NCBI GenBank assembly: GCA_012520995.1
Contig: JAAYNI010000067.1
Location: 124,001 to 188,000, forward strand
Source of the DNA: Candidatus Rifleibacteriota bacterium
GTDB lineage: Bacteria > Muiribacteriota > Ozemobacteria > Ozemobacterales > Ozemobacteraceae
DNA length: 64,000 bases
Direction: 5' to 3'
Shown piece by piece: positions 15,830 through 23,480 of the stretch. A program made the translations under genes and the position numbers. The notes beneath the pieces were generated by a model. That model made no database searches, had not been told where the DNA came from, and saw nothing but the letters and a program-made list of their open reading frames with translations. How positions within the stretch are numbered: the stretch's first letter is position 1; each line of letters starts with the position of its first letter.

Positions 15830-15849
15830 CTGTGTCCATCTGTGGATAG
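15830..15849. repeat. 10-base tandem motif CTGTGTCCATCTGTGGATAG
   Basis: Two units of ATCTGTGnnn-type spacing. Same motif as 17108-17126 and 32022-32040 and the reverse complement of 559-588. Confidence 0.8.
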
Positions 15850-15906
15850 AAGAATATCATACTCGATGATAAACTATTTGGATAAATAGAATACCAGGAG
15901 GATTCA

Positions 15907-16686
15907 ATGAAAATTCGAGTTTCATTGTTTGTCTTGTTAGTTTTGCTTTCCTTGCCCTTTTCTTCTCATGCTTCTGCCGACAGAAATATGCTTCCGAGAT
16001 TTCCGGAGATAGTTTTTAAATTAAGAAATTCTGCTTCTTTATCTGTTACTGAGTTGAAGGCTTCTGCTGATATAGGTGATTCAAAAGCTCTCAGTGAGAT
16101 TGAAGCCGACTTTAAAAATGTTTCAGATAGCAAAATATCGGGTGAAATGAAAATCAGAGTTTTGTACCCTGTTTCTGAGAGGGATATAAAAATATTTGTT
16201 GATGGAAAAAAGACAAGTTATTCGCCTGACAGGATGAGAAAGTTTTTTCTGGATCCTGGAAAAAGCATGAAAATAAAGATAAATGCAGAATCTTATACTA
16301 AATATAGTGCCGAGGCGGTTCGAAAAGCTTTATCAGAAAACCACAAAGATAGACGAAATCGTAAAAGAGAAGACACTTTTAAAGGAAGCTTTGCCCGCTT
16401 TTTTAAGGGAATTCAAAAGTATGAAAACAGGTTTATGACGGGAAATATAGTTTCTAATCTGGGACTATTTCCTCTCAGTGTAGATAAATGCTCTCTCGTA
16501 ATCTCTGTTCCTCTTGATTATATAGCTATAACGCCAAATGAAGAAGCTTGGACAAAAAAGAGAGAAGATAAAAAGCTTCTTTATATCAGTGCTTCTAATG
16601 ATGCTTATAATTCTTTGACTTTGATGCCAGAAAAAGAAAAGGAAAGCTTTTTGCAGACCCGGGAACTAATGAAAAACAAGCACTGA
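15907..16686 (+). CDS. Exported protein of unknown function
   Basis: The 259-residue product begins with a textbook signal peptide (MKIRVSLFVLLVLLSLPF ... HASA, residues 1-24). The mature part is a basic, mostly beta-type sequence with a Lys/Arg-rich helix around residues 140-160 (KDRRNRKRED). No family is recognised. AGGAGG precedes the ATG. The gene is alone, bracketed by repeat loci D and E that share the same hairpin module, so it may have been inserted or moved as a unit. Confidence 0.7.
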   Translation: MKIRVSLFVLLVLLSLPFSSHASADRNMLPRFPEIVFKLRNSASLSVTELKASADIGDSKALSEIEADFKNVSDSKISGEMKIRVLYPVSERDIKIFVDGKKTSYSPDRMRKFFLDPGKSMKIKINAESYTKYSAEAVRKALSENHKDRRNRKREDTFKGSFARFFKGIQKYENRFMTGNIVSNLGLFPLSVDKCSLVISVPLDYIAITPNEEAWTKKREDKKLLYISASNDAYNSLTLMPEKEKESFLQTRELMKNKH

Positions 16687-16744
16687 TGCTTTTTCAGCTA
16701 AAACTTTATTATCGTCTATGTTTTTTCTGCCTGCTATAAAAATA

Positions 16745-16772
16745 GTGAGTTGTGGACTGTGGACGGTGGACA
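16745..16772. repeat. 7-base tandem repeat (GTGGACn x4)
   Basis: Units start at 16745, 16752, 16759 and 16766: GTGAGTT and three GTGGACn. Confidence 0.8.
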
Positions 16773-16815
16773 GAGAGGGCAATTAACATCAGTGATGAGT
16801 GGCGAAAACTTCAAA

Positions 16816-16843
16816 GGAGTAGGGGTTAGGGTGTAGGGAGTAG
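16816..16843. repeat. 7-base tandem repeat (GGAGTAG type x4)
   Basis: Units GGAGTAG, GGGTTAG, GGTGTAG and GGAGTAG in exact 7-base phase. The same family of units occurs at 27832-27859. Confidence 0.8.
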
Positions 16844-16900
16844 CCTAGCCCAAGGGCCAAGAGGTGGGGGCGAGTGGCGGGTGACGAGTTGATTGTTTAG

Positions 16901-16932
16901 AACTCAATTCTTGAAACTGATAACTGCTTTGG
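16901..16932 (+). repeat. ACTCAATT..TGAAACTGATAA block, copy E
   Basis: Matches 31926-31957 at 26 of 32 positions. It is preceded by the same GAGTTGATTGTTTAG as at 31912. Confidence 0.75.
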
Positions 16933-17052
16933 ACTGCTGATAAATAGTTGAAACTCTTGGATTCAAAATAAAAACAAAACTATCAAAAACGAAGTTTTGG
17001 CATAATTTTTGCCCTGTCGCTGCTTTCTCATGTATGTTGTTCCTTCTCTCCC

Positions 17053-17080
17053 GCTACTCGCCACCCGCCACACAACACTG
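17053..17080. repeat. 7-base tandem repeat (CGCCACn type x4)
   Basis: Units CGCTACT, CGCCACC, CGCCACA and CAACACT in exact phase, directly before the palindrome. Confidence 0.75.
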
Positions 17081-17126
17081 ATTTTTAAGCTAGCTTAAAA
17101 ATCCTATCTGTGTAATCTGTGGATAG
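17081..17126. repeat. Palindrome plus CTGTGTAATCTGTGGATAG
   Basis: TTTTAAGCTAGCTTAAAA (17084-17101) is a perfect palindrome, extended by GAT/ATC with one bulge. The 10-base motif follows at 17108-17126. Same arrangement as 15789-15849 and 31997-32040. Confidence 0.85.
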
Positions 17127-17136
17127 TTTATTTTTC

Positions 17137-17165
17137 TTGTAAAAAGTTGCTTTTTGCCTTATAAT
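17137..17165 (+). promoter_or_regulatory. Promoter of the yicC operon, predicted leaderless
   Basis: TTGTAA (17137-17142), a 17-base spacer and consensus TATAAT (17160-17165). The expected start at about 17172 is 2 bases before the yicC ATG, and there is no ribosome site. Confidence 0.75.
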
Positions 17166-17173
17166 CGACCGCC

Positions 17174-18049
17174 ATGATATTAAGTTTAACAGGATACGGA
17201 AGAGCCGAATTAACAGACGAAACAGGCCAGCTCAATGCAGAGCTGAGGTCTGTCAATAATCGTTTTTTGCAGCTGAATGTACGCATTCCATCCAGCTATT
17301 CTTGGGCCGAGATGCAGATTCGCGAGTTTATCTCTGCCCGAATTTCAAGGGGCAGCTTGAATTTTTCGCTTGAAGTTTTGAACAGCGAAGAAGAGACTGA
17401 CATTGAAATCAATTTGCCCTTGCTTCGCAAACTCTTGAACCTGCATTCAGAGCTTTCCTTGCAGACAGCGAAAGACACTTCTCTTTCTTTCAACGGTCTT
17501 TTGTCGATACCCGGCATTATGAAAATACGCCCGAAAGAAGGCGATAAAGAAGCCTTATGGAAAAGGCTTGAGAAAGTTCTGCAAGACCTCATTGATAATT
17601 TTATAGAATCAAGAAAAAGAGAAGGCGATCGTTTAAAAACTGCTTTAATATGCCATGCGGATACATTGGCTGAGATAGTGTCAAAGGTTGAACCTCTGAG
17701 TGCTGACTATAAAGAAACTGCCATAGCAAAATTCAAAGAGCGAATAAAAGAACTTTCGGAAGCTGCTGAAATAGACGAAAGCAGACTGAATACAGAAGTA
17801 GCTTTATGGACTGACCGGCTTGATGTCACTGAAGAAATTGTGCGTCTTAAGAGCCATTTGGAAGAGCTGAAAAACATTCTTGATTCCGAAGAACCTATTG
17901 GCAGGCGTTTGGACTTTTTGGCTCAAGAGCTGAACAGAGAAGCCAACACGCTCTCTTCGAAGATCGATGATGTTCAAATAACCAAATTGGCCATTGACCT
18001 TAAGTGCGAAATTGAAAAGATTCGCGAACAGGCTCAAAACATTGAATAA
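17174..18049 (+). CDS. yicC: YicC-family endoribonuclease
   Basis: YicC proteins form hexamers that cleave small or structured RNAs. The 291 residues start with the diagnostic SLTGYGRAE and SVNNRFLQLNVR, and end with REANTLSSKIDD..... LKCEIEKIREQAQNIE, the conserved YicC C-terminus (DUF1732). Length is typical. No Shine-Dalgarno sequence is present and a consensus promoter ends 8 bases before the ATG. The order yicC-remA-rpoZ-priA-def-fmt follows the widespread arrangement except for missing gmk and coaBC. Confidence 0.93.
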   Translation: MILSLTGYGRAELTDETGQLNAELRSVNNRFLQLNVRIPSSYSWAEMQIREFISARISRGSLNFSLEVLNSEEETDIEINLPLLRKLLNLHSELSLQTAKDTSLSFNGLLSIPGIMKIRPKEGDKEALWKRLEKVLQDLIDNFIESRKREGDRLKTALICHADTLAEIVSKVEPLSADYKETAIAKFKERIKELSEAAEIDESRLNTEVALWTDRLDVTEEIVRLKSHLEELKNILDSEEPIGRRLDFLAQELNREANTLSSKIDDVQITKLAIDLKCEIEKIREQAQNIE

Positions 18050-18061
18050 ATGGAGAAAACA

Positions 18062-18346
18062 GTGCAAAAACCCCTGATACTCAATGTGGGCTACGGCAAC
18101 TATGTCATGGCGGACAGAATAGTAGCTATAGCCAGTCCTGATTCGGCTCCAATAAAGCGTATTATAAGCAATTTAAGAGAGCAGGACAAAGTAATTGATG
18201 CGACTTGCGGCAGAAAAACTAGAGCCGTTATAATTACTGATGCCGGGTATTTGATTCTTTCGGCGGTAAACTCAGAAACCGCTGCTGCCCGTATTAACGA
18301 TGGAAAGATCGTTAAGGACCAAGATTCTGAAAAAGAAGACTTTTGA
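18062..18346 (+). CDS. remA: RemA/DUF370 family regulator
   Basis: RemA-like proteins are small DNA-binding regulators (matrix and osmotic genes in Bacillus) with a conserved core. Here [29 protein letters not shown] and [24 protein letters not shown] match that core. The start at GTG 18062 (94 residues) is preferred because GGAG (18052-18055) lies 6 bases upstream; an ATG at 18050 would have no ribosome site and would add 4 residues. A charged C-terminal tail ends the protein. Role in this organism unknown. Confidence 0.88.
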   Translation: MQKPLILNVGYGNYVMADRIVAIASPDSAPIKRIISNLREQDKVIDATCGRKTRAVIITDAGYLILSAVNSETAAARINDGKIVKDQDSEKEDF

Positions 18347-18366
18347 TTTAAAACGGAGGTTTGTAT

Positions 18367-18570
18367 ATGAAATTTCCTTCTAGAACTGAAATAATCGATA
18401 GAATACCTAACAAATACGATGCGGTTGTTGCCATATCTAAAAGAGCGCAAATGCTTATGGACGGCAAAAAACGCCTTATAGAAGAAAACGATGAGAATTT
18501 CGTTAAACTCGCTATGACTGAAATAGCTACGGGTGCTTTGGAAGTTGAGATCACAGAGCCGGAGGAATAA
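18367..18570 (+). CDS. rpoZ: RNA polymerase omega subunit
   Basis: Omega assists assembly of beta' and transmits the ppGpp signal in some bacteria. The 67 residues carry RIPNKYDAVVAISKRAQML, the conserved helix, and LAMTEIATG near the end. The start at 18367 follows GGAGG by 7 bases. In many genomes gmk precedes rpoZ; here remA does. A rel gene for ppGpp lies 6 kb downstream. Confidence 0.88.
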   Translation: MKFPSRTEIIDRIPNKYDAVVAISKRAQMLMDGKKRLIEENDENFVKLAMTEIATGALEVEITEPEE

Positions 18571-19414
18571 AAAAAAGTTTGCCGGAATAAAAGTTTCACT
18601 TTTGACATTTCCGGAGTCGGTGCATTATTCCTTTTCGCAATATCTTAGTTATGCTCTTGAAAGGCTGTTTGGCAACATCGGTTTTGAGGTCGTTGTAACA
18701 GCCTTTGAGCTGAGCTCTCTGACTTCTGAAGAAGCAGAGCGGCTGGCAAAAAAAACTTGCGATAATTTTTTCAGTGGTGCTTTTGATTGTACCATTTGTC
18801 TTTTTCCGAGCAAGTTTTTCTCCAGCTTTTTATCAGACAAGCTGAACCGAGACGCTTATGCAGAGCTTGCTGAAAACACATCAAATCTAGTAAAAATTGT
18901 CTCTGACGAAGCCTCGTCTTTTACGGAAACAACCAATCTGACTTATTTTAAGCTTTCTCCTCAAGAACCGGCTGCCTTAAATGCTTATTTCAGTATATTT
19001 TCTGAAGCTATTTCAAGACTTTTCTTGATTGCTGATGGCAAAGGGCGGAGCTTTTATATTCAAGACTCCCCGCAAATGCCTCAGATGGCGGATTTTGCCA
19101 AAGCTTTGGAAGCCGCATGTCTTAGGAAAAAACTTGATGAAGAAGCGGCTGATGTGATCATCAAGGCTTATTCTGCTTCTTCGGATTTTTCTGAGTGCGA
19201 TCCTGAAAAACTCTACTTTTACTTTGCAGATGAAAAGGTCTATGGAGATTTGACGGGCGATTTTATTTATCCCGTGGAGATTTTGCCCAACGGCTATGTA
19301 TTGTACACAGAACAAGCGAAGCGATTGTTGCCTGAGCTGACAGCACTTCCTGCTGCAAAAAATCTTGCTAAATTTGTCTTATACAGGCTGAAAAAGAATC
19401 GGAGCGATTCATGA
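18533..19414 (+). CDS. Unknown protein between rpoZ and priA
   Basis: The frame reaches 293 residues if read from GTG 18533 inside rpoZ. A GGAGG at 18561-18565 suggests initiation near 18571-18590, but no ATG, GTG or TTG is in frame there; TTG 18602 is the next candidate. The first convincing protein sequence is FAGIKVSLLTFPESVHYSF. The body is a mixed alpha/beta protein without recognisable motifs. It occupies the slot where coaBC is often found but has none of the CoaBC motifs (no ASRS-type segment and no SGPT). It overlaps priA by ATGA. The start is unresolved; an ATA start or a sequence error is possible. Confidence 0.6.
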   Translation: MLWKLRSQSRRNKKKFAGIKVSLLTFPESVHYSFSQYLSYALERLFGNIGFEVVVTAFELSSLTSEEAERLAKKTCDNFFSGAFDCTICLFPSKFFSSFLSDKLNRDAYAELAENTSNLVKIVSDEASSFTETTNLTYFKLSPQEPAALNAYFSIFSEAISRLFLIADGKGRSFYIQDSPQMPQMADFAKALEAACLRKKLDEEAADVIIKAYSASSDFSECDPEKLYFYFADEKVYGDLTGDFIYPVEILPNGYVLYTEQAKRLLPELTALPAAKNLAKFVLYRLKKNRSDS

Positions 19415-21813
19415 CTTTTTATGCAGATGTAGCCTTTAATGATCCTATAGGCGACGATGCTGTTTTAACCTATCATTTAGGGAGAGATAGGGATATTCCC
19501 GAGCTGGGCAGCCGCGTAGTTTGCAGAGTTAACACTCGTTTTGCCATGGGATATATTATAAGAATTCACAGGGATAAGCCGAATTTTAGAACAGTTCCCC
19601 TTGGCAGGGTTATAGATCCTGTGCCTCTTTTTTCAAAAGAACTTATTGAACTGGCCAAGATCACGGCAAGGGTTTGTGTTGCCAATGTCGGCGAGGTTTT
19701 ACATGCCATGCTTCCTGGAGGAATCAAGCAAGATTTAACCAGGCAGGTGCTCTATAAAGCTGAGCCTCTTGAGGATGAGGTTGATGCGTTGGAACCTCTT
19801 GCTTATTTAAAAGAAAAAGGTGAGGTTTCCTACAGATATTTTGCTGATACCTTTTCGCTGAAAGATTCTAAAATAAACTCGTGGATAACAAAGGGATATT
19901 TGAGCGTTGTTCAAAAGCTCACAGAGAAAGCGGCTCACAAGACTCAAAAAACTTTGCTTTTGTCGCCCGATGTTGTTATTGAAGAAACCAAGTTAACGCC
20001 TAAAGAAAAAGCAGTTATAGAAGCTCTTTTCAAAATGAGTGTTGCCCCTACTAAAACGGTCTTGGCAAAAGCTGCCGATACAAGTTTTGGGCCTATCAAT
20101 CAACTCATTAAGAAAGGGATTCTGACAGAGACTCTGGAACAAATTGTCAGAGAAGTCGGGACTGAAGAATATTATGATGCTCCCGCAGAACTGCCTCCAG
20201 AACTCACAGATGAGCAAAAAGCCACTTTGGAGAAAATACAAGAGGCTTATGACTGTGATATGCAGCCAGTTCTGATAAGAGGGGTGACCTGCTGCGGCAA
20301 AACAGAAATATATTTAAGGTGGGTCGCTGAAGTTTTGGCTGAAGGCCGTTCGGCAATAGTTTTAGTGCCCGAAATATCTCTGACTCCTCAAATGATGAAA
20401 CGATTCAGAGATCGTTTTGGCAAAGATGTGGCTATTATGCACAGCAAGCTTTCTCAAGGAGAGCGTTTTGATCAGTGGGAGCTTATCAGACAAGGCAAGC
20501 GCAGAGTGGTTGTGGGTGCGAGATCTGCTGTTTTTGCGCCTGCGGTTAATTTAGGCACCATAATACTAGACGAGGAGGGCGAACCCTCTTTCAAACAAGC
20601 AGATTCGCCAAGATATAATGCCAGAGACGTAGCTTTAGAGCGTTGTCGTCTTGAATCTGCTCAACTGGTTATGGGCTCAGCAACTCCAACAATAGATGCC
20701 TATGCTATGGCTTTGAACGGCGATTTTGTTCTCTGTGAAATGAATAACAGGGTGAGTTCCCGTAAGATGCCCGAAGTTGAAATTGTTGATATGAGGCATG
20801 AACTTTCAGCTAAGAATAACCGCTCAATGTTTTCCGGTGCTCTTCGCGAAGCTATGCAAAAGACTTTGAAGGAAAAGAAACAGGCTATTTTATTTTTGAA
20901 TAGGCGAGGTTATTCCAGTTTCGTTTTCTGCAGAGAATGCGGAGATCCTTTGAAGTGCGATCGCTGTAATGTTTCGCTTGTATATCATTCAGGCAATAAA
21001 ATATTGAGGTGTCACTATTGCGGCTTATTCAAAGAAAATCTTTCTATTTGCCCTTCCTGTGGCAGTAACAAAATTAAATATTTTGGAACTGGCACGCAAA
21101 GAGTAGAGCAGGAAGCAGCCAGATATTTTCCAGGGGCAAAAATTGCCAGGCTCGATTCTGATACTACTAAACTAAAAGGCTCTTTGGAGAGGATTTTAGA
21201 TGATTTCGGGAAAGGTAAGGCGGATATACTCATAGGCACTCAAATGGTAGCAAAGGGATTGGATTTTCCTAATGTAACTCTTGTCGGAGTGCTGGCTGCT
21301 GATAGTCTGTTGCGTGTGCCTGATTTTCGTGCTTCCGAGAGAAACTTTTCCTTGCTGGCTCAGGTATCTGGCAGGGCTGGACGTGGAGATGCTCCAGGCC
21401 GAGTGATTTTACAGACTTATTCTCCTGAACATCCTTCTGTAACTCATGCCGCAACTGAAGATTACGCCGCTTTTTATGACTATGAAATAAATGCCAGACG
21501 AGAAGCGAATTTTCCGCCTTTTTGCAATCTAGCTGCTATAACAGTCAGCGCAGAAAAAAATGAAAATGCCAAGGAGGCTGCTTTTAGCCTAGTTTCTGAG
21601 CTTACTTTAATTCCTGCGGCTAAGTCTTGCGAAATTTTTGGGCCAGTTCCTGCTGCTATAGAAAGAATAAATAATCGCTATAGATGGCAGATAATGATAA
21701 AAGAGATTGATTTGGCACTTTTAACGAGCAGTTTGGCAGAAGCTTTAAAGAATACCAAAAGAAAAGGTTCTGCAAAGATTGATATAGATATTAATCCATA
21801 TTTATCAGCTTGA
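19411..21813 (+). CDS. priA: Primosomal helicase PriA with altered motif II
   Basis: PriA restarts stalled replication forks. The 800-residue protein shows the N-terminal 3'-binding domain, a winged-helix segment, Walker A GVTCCGKT (291-298; the usual GVTGSGKT carries two cysteines here), motif III GSATPT, the eight-cysteine zinc region (FCRECGDPLKCDRCNVS ... CHYCG ... CPSCG), GTGTQRVEQE, GTQMVAKGLDFPNV and QVSGRAGRG. Motif II, normally DEEH, reads DEEG (387-390), so the conserved histidine is a glycine. The rest looks functional. It is coupled to the preceding gene by ATGA. Confidence 0.95.
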   Translation: MTFYADVAFNDPIGDDAVLTYHLGRDRDIPELGSRVVCRVNTRFAMGYIIRIHRDKPNFRTVPLGRVIDPVPLFSKELIELAKITARVCVANVGEVLHAMLPGGIKQDLTRQVLYKAEPLEDEVDALEPLAYLKEKGEVSYRYFADTFSLKDSKINSWITKGYLSVVQKLTEKAAHKTQKTLLLSPDVVIEETKLTPKEKAVIEALFKMSVAPTKTVLAKAADTSFGPINQLIKKGILTETLEQIVREVGTEEYYDAPAELPPELTDEQKATLEKIQEAYDCDMQPVLIRGVTCCGKTEIYLRWVAEVLAEGRSAIVLVPEISLTPQMMKRFRDRFGKDVAIMHSKLSQGERFDQWELIRQGKRRVVVGARSAVFAPAVNLGTIILDEEGEPSFKQADSPRYNARDVALERCRLESAQLVMGSATPTIDAYAMALNGDFVLCEMNNRVSSRKMPEVEIVDMRHELSAKNNRSMFSGALREAMQKTLKEKKQAILFLNRRGYSSFVFCRECGDPLKCDRCNVSLVYHSGNKILRCHYCGLFKENLSICPSCGSNKIKYFGTGTQRVEQEAARYFPGAKIARLDSDTTKLKGSLERILDDFGKGKADILIGTQMVAKGLDFPNVTLVGVLAADSLLRVPDFRASERNFSLLAQVSGRAGRGDAPGRVILQTYSPEHPSVTHAATEDYAAFYDYEINARREANFPPFCNLAAITVSAEKNENAKEAAFSLVSELTLIPAAKSCEIFGPVPAAIERINNRYRWQIMIKEIDLALLTSSLAEALKNTKRKGSAKIDIDINPYLSA

Positions 21814-21887
21814 TACTGGTTTAAGCTTGCTTTATATGTTATTCTGAAAGTCTCAAATATAAATATAGATACAGAACAGGAGTGCAA

Positions 21888-22463
21888 ATGAAATACCGAG
21901 TGCTGCATTATGGAGAGAAACCTTTACGCACGCCTTCTAAGCCTATAAATGAAATAAACGAAGAACTGCGGGCTCTTGTAGAAGACATGTTTGAAACAAT
22001 GTATGAGTCAAACGGTGTGGGTTTGGCAGCTCCTCAAATAGGAGAAAATATTAGACTTGTTGTCATGGATCCCGGTGAAGATCCTATAGCTATGATTAAT
22101 CCTGAGATCATCAAAAAATCCGGCAAAGTCGTAGATATGGAAGGCTGTCTTTCTTTTCCCGGCCTTGCGGAAGAGGTTGCTCGTTATCAAGCTGTAACTG
22201 TCCGCTTTACAGATCCTGATGACGGCGAAGAATATGAGATCGAAGCTGAAGATTTGCTGGCCAGGATTATTCAGCATGAGTTGGATCATCTTGACGGAAT
22301 AGTCTTCATAGACAGAATTTCTGAAGCCAGAAGATTTGTTATAAAAGGAGATCTTGAGCTTATAAAGCAAGGATACGACCTAAGCGCCGATGATGAAGAT
22401 GAAGAAGAAGAAGAAGGCTGCTCCGATTGCAGCAGCTGTTCACACTGCACCCATTGCGGATAA
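21888..22463 (+). CDS. def: Peptide deformylase with acidic, Cys-rich tail
   Basis: Def removes the formyl group from nascent proteins. The three metal-site motifs are intact: GVGLAAPQ (43-50), EGCLS (85-89, ligand Cys87) and HELDH (130-134). The catalytic domain ends near residue 165. The last 25 residues are unusual: an acidic run (168-176) and then five cysteines spaced every third residue (178, 181, 184, 187, 190) with two histidines, CSDCSSCSHCTHCG. This looks like a metal-binding appendix. AGGAG precedes the ATG at 21888. It stands directly before fmt, the usual def-fmt pairing. Confidence 0.95.
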   Translation: MKYRVLHYGEKPLRTPSKPINEINEELRALVEDMFETMYESNGVGLAAPQIGENIRLVVMDPGEDPIAMINPEIIKKSGKVVDMEGCLSFPGLAEEVARYQAVTVRFTDPDDGEEYEIEAEDLLARIIQHELDHLDGIVFIDRISEARRFVIKGDLELIKQGYDLSADDEDEEEEEGCSDCSSCSHCTHCG

Positions 22464-22499
22464 GCTCAAAAAAGCGACTCTTTCCAGGAGTAAACCAAG

Positions 22500-23471
22500 A
22501 TGACCTCTGGCAAAACACCACCTTTTAAGACTATTTTCATGGGCTGCCCGGAGTTTGCAGTTCCTTCCTTGAAGCTGATAGCAGCCGATAAAAGATTCGA
22601 CTTGCAGGCCGTTTTTTGCATGCCCCCTAAACCAGCAGGCAGACGAAAAAAACTGACCTATTTGCCTGTGGATCTTTTAGCTAAAGAGTTGGGTCTGGTT
22701 TTGCGGACGCCTTCTTCCTTTAAAAAAAATCCTGAAGAAATAGATTTTATCAGGGAATTAGCTCCTGACTTCATAGTAGTCACGGCTTACGGTTTGATTT
22801 TACCTCCCGCTGTTTTAGAGATACCAAAGATAGCTCCTATAAATCTTCATGCTTCTGTTCTTCCTCTTTTGAGAGGAGCTGCCCCTATACATTACGCATT
22901 GATGCAAGGCTTCAAAGAAACTGGGAATAGCGTAATGTTGATGAATGACAAAATGGATGAAGGTGATGTGCTCTCTGTTGAGAAGATCCCTATTGAAGAC
23001 ACTGACACCTCAGACACTTTGGTTGAAAAGCTTGCTGATAACGGTGCTAGATTGCTTGTTGATACTCTGATTAAGTTTGCGGCAGGCGAAATAACACCTC
23101 AGCCGCAAGATCATTCAGCTGCCACCTATTGCAGCAAGGTTACGCCCATGACAGCGAAAATAGATTGGACCCTTCCGGCAGAAGCCTTAAACAACCATGT
23201 GCGTGCTATGAGCTCCAATCCTGGTGCATGGTTCCAATACAAAGGTGAGAGAATAAAGGTTTTCAAACTTAACCCCAAAGAGGGCTCTTCCAATGCCAAA
23301 CCTGGCGATATCATTGCTTGCTGCATAGATAGTGGTGTTACCGTGCAATGTGGCGATAATACGGCAGTTGACATTTTAGAACTCCAAAGACCTGGCAAAT
23401 CACAGTTAAATGCAAGACAGTTTCTCTGTGGTTCTACTTTTGAGCTTTGCAATTTAATGGACGAATATTAA
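22500..23471 (+). CDS. fmt: Methionyl-tRNA formyltransferase
   Basis: Fmt formylates initiator Met-tRNA using 10-formyl-THF. The 323 residues show INLHASVLPLLRGAAPI (Asn115 and His117 of the catalytic site), Asp153 in MDEGDVL, and the C-terminal tRNA-binding barrel from about 215. Length is typical. AGGAG precedes the ATG. It follows def by 36 bases. Confidence 0.95.
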   Translation: MTSGKTPPFKTIFMGCPEFAVPSLKLIAADKRFDLQAVFCMPPKPAGRRKKLTYLPVDLLAKELGLVLRTPSSFKKNPEEIDFIRELAPDFIVVTAYGLILPPAVLEIPKIAPINLHASVLPLLRGAAPIHYALMQGFKETGNSVMLMNDKMDEGDVLSVEKIPIEDTDTSDTLVEKLADNGARLLVDTLIKFAAGEITPQPQDHSAATYCSKVTPMTAKIDWTLPAEALNNHVRAMSSNPGAWFQYKGERIKVFKLNPKEGSSNAKPGDIIACCIDSGVTVQCGDNTAVDILELQRPGKSQLNARQFLCGSTFELCNLMDEY

Positions 23472-23480
23472 ACTGGATTT

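Larger units (their letters stand above)
15668..15906. other. Intergenic repeat locus D
   Basis: This 239-base gap contains ACCACGAAATACACGAAA (from 15704; 9-base period), a perfect 12-base hairpin (15789-15819) and a 10-base tandem motif (15830-15849). The ribosome site AGGAGG of the next gene lies at its end. No gene is seen in it. Confidence 0.7.
16687..17136. other. Intergenic repeat locus E
   Basis: About 450 bases without a gene. In order: a 7-base tandem (16745-16772), another of different wording (16816-16843), GAGTGGC-type units (16861-16895), a block shared with two other loci (16901-16932), a further 7-base tandem (17053-17080), an 18-base palindrome (17084-17101) and a 10-base motif (17108-17126). 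The yicC promoter follows. Confidence 0.75.

Noticed and set aside
16745-17080. Possible CRISPR array
   Set aside because: Units are 7 bases with no spacers and differ between islands; no cas genes in the window.
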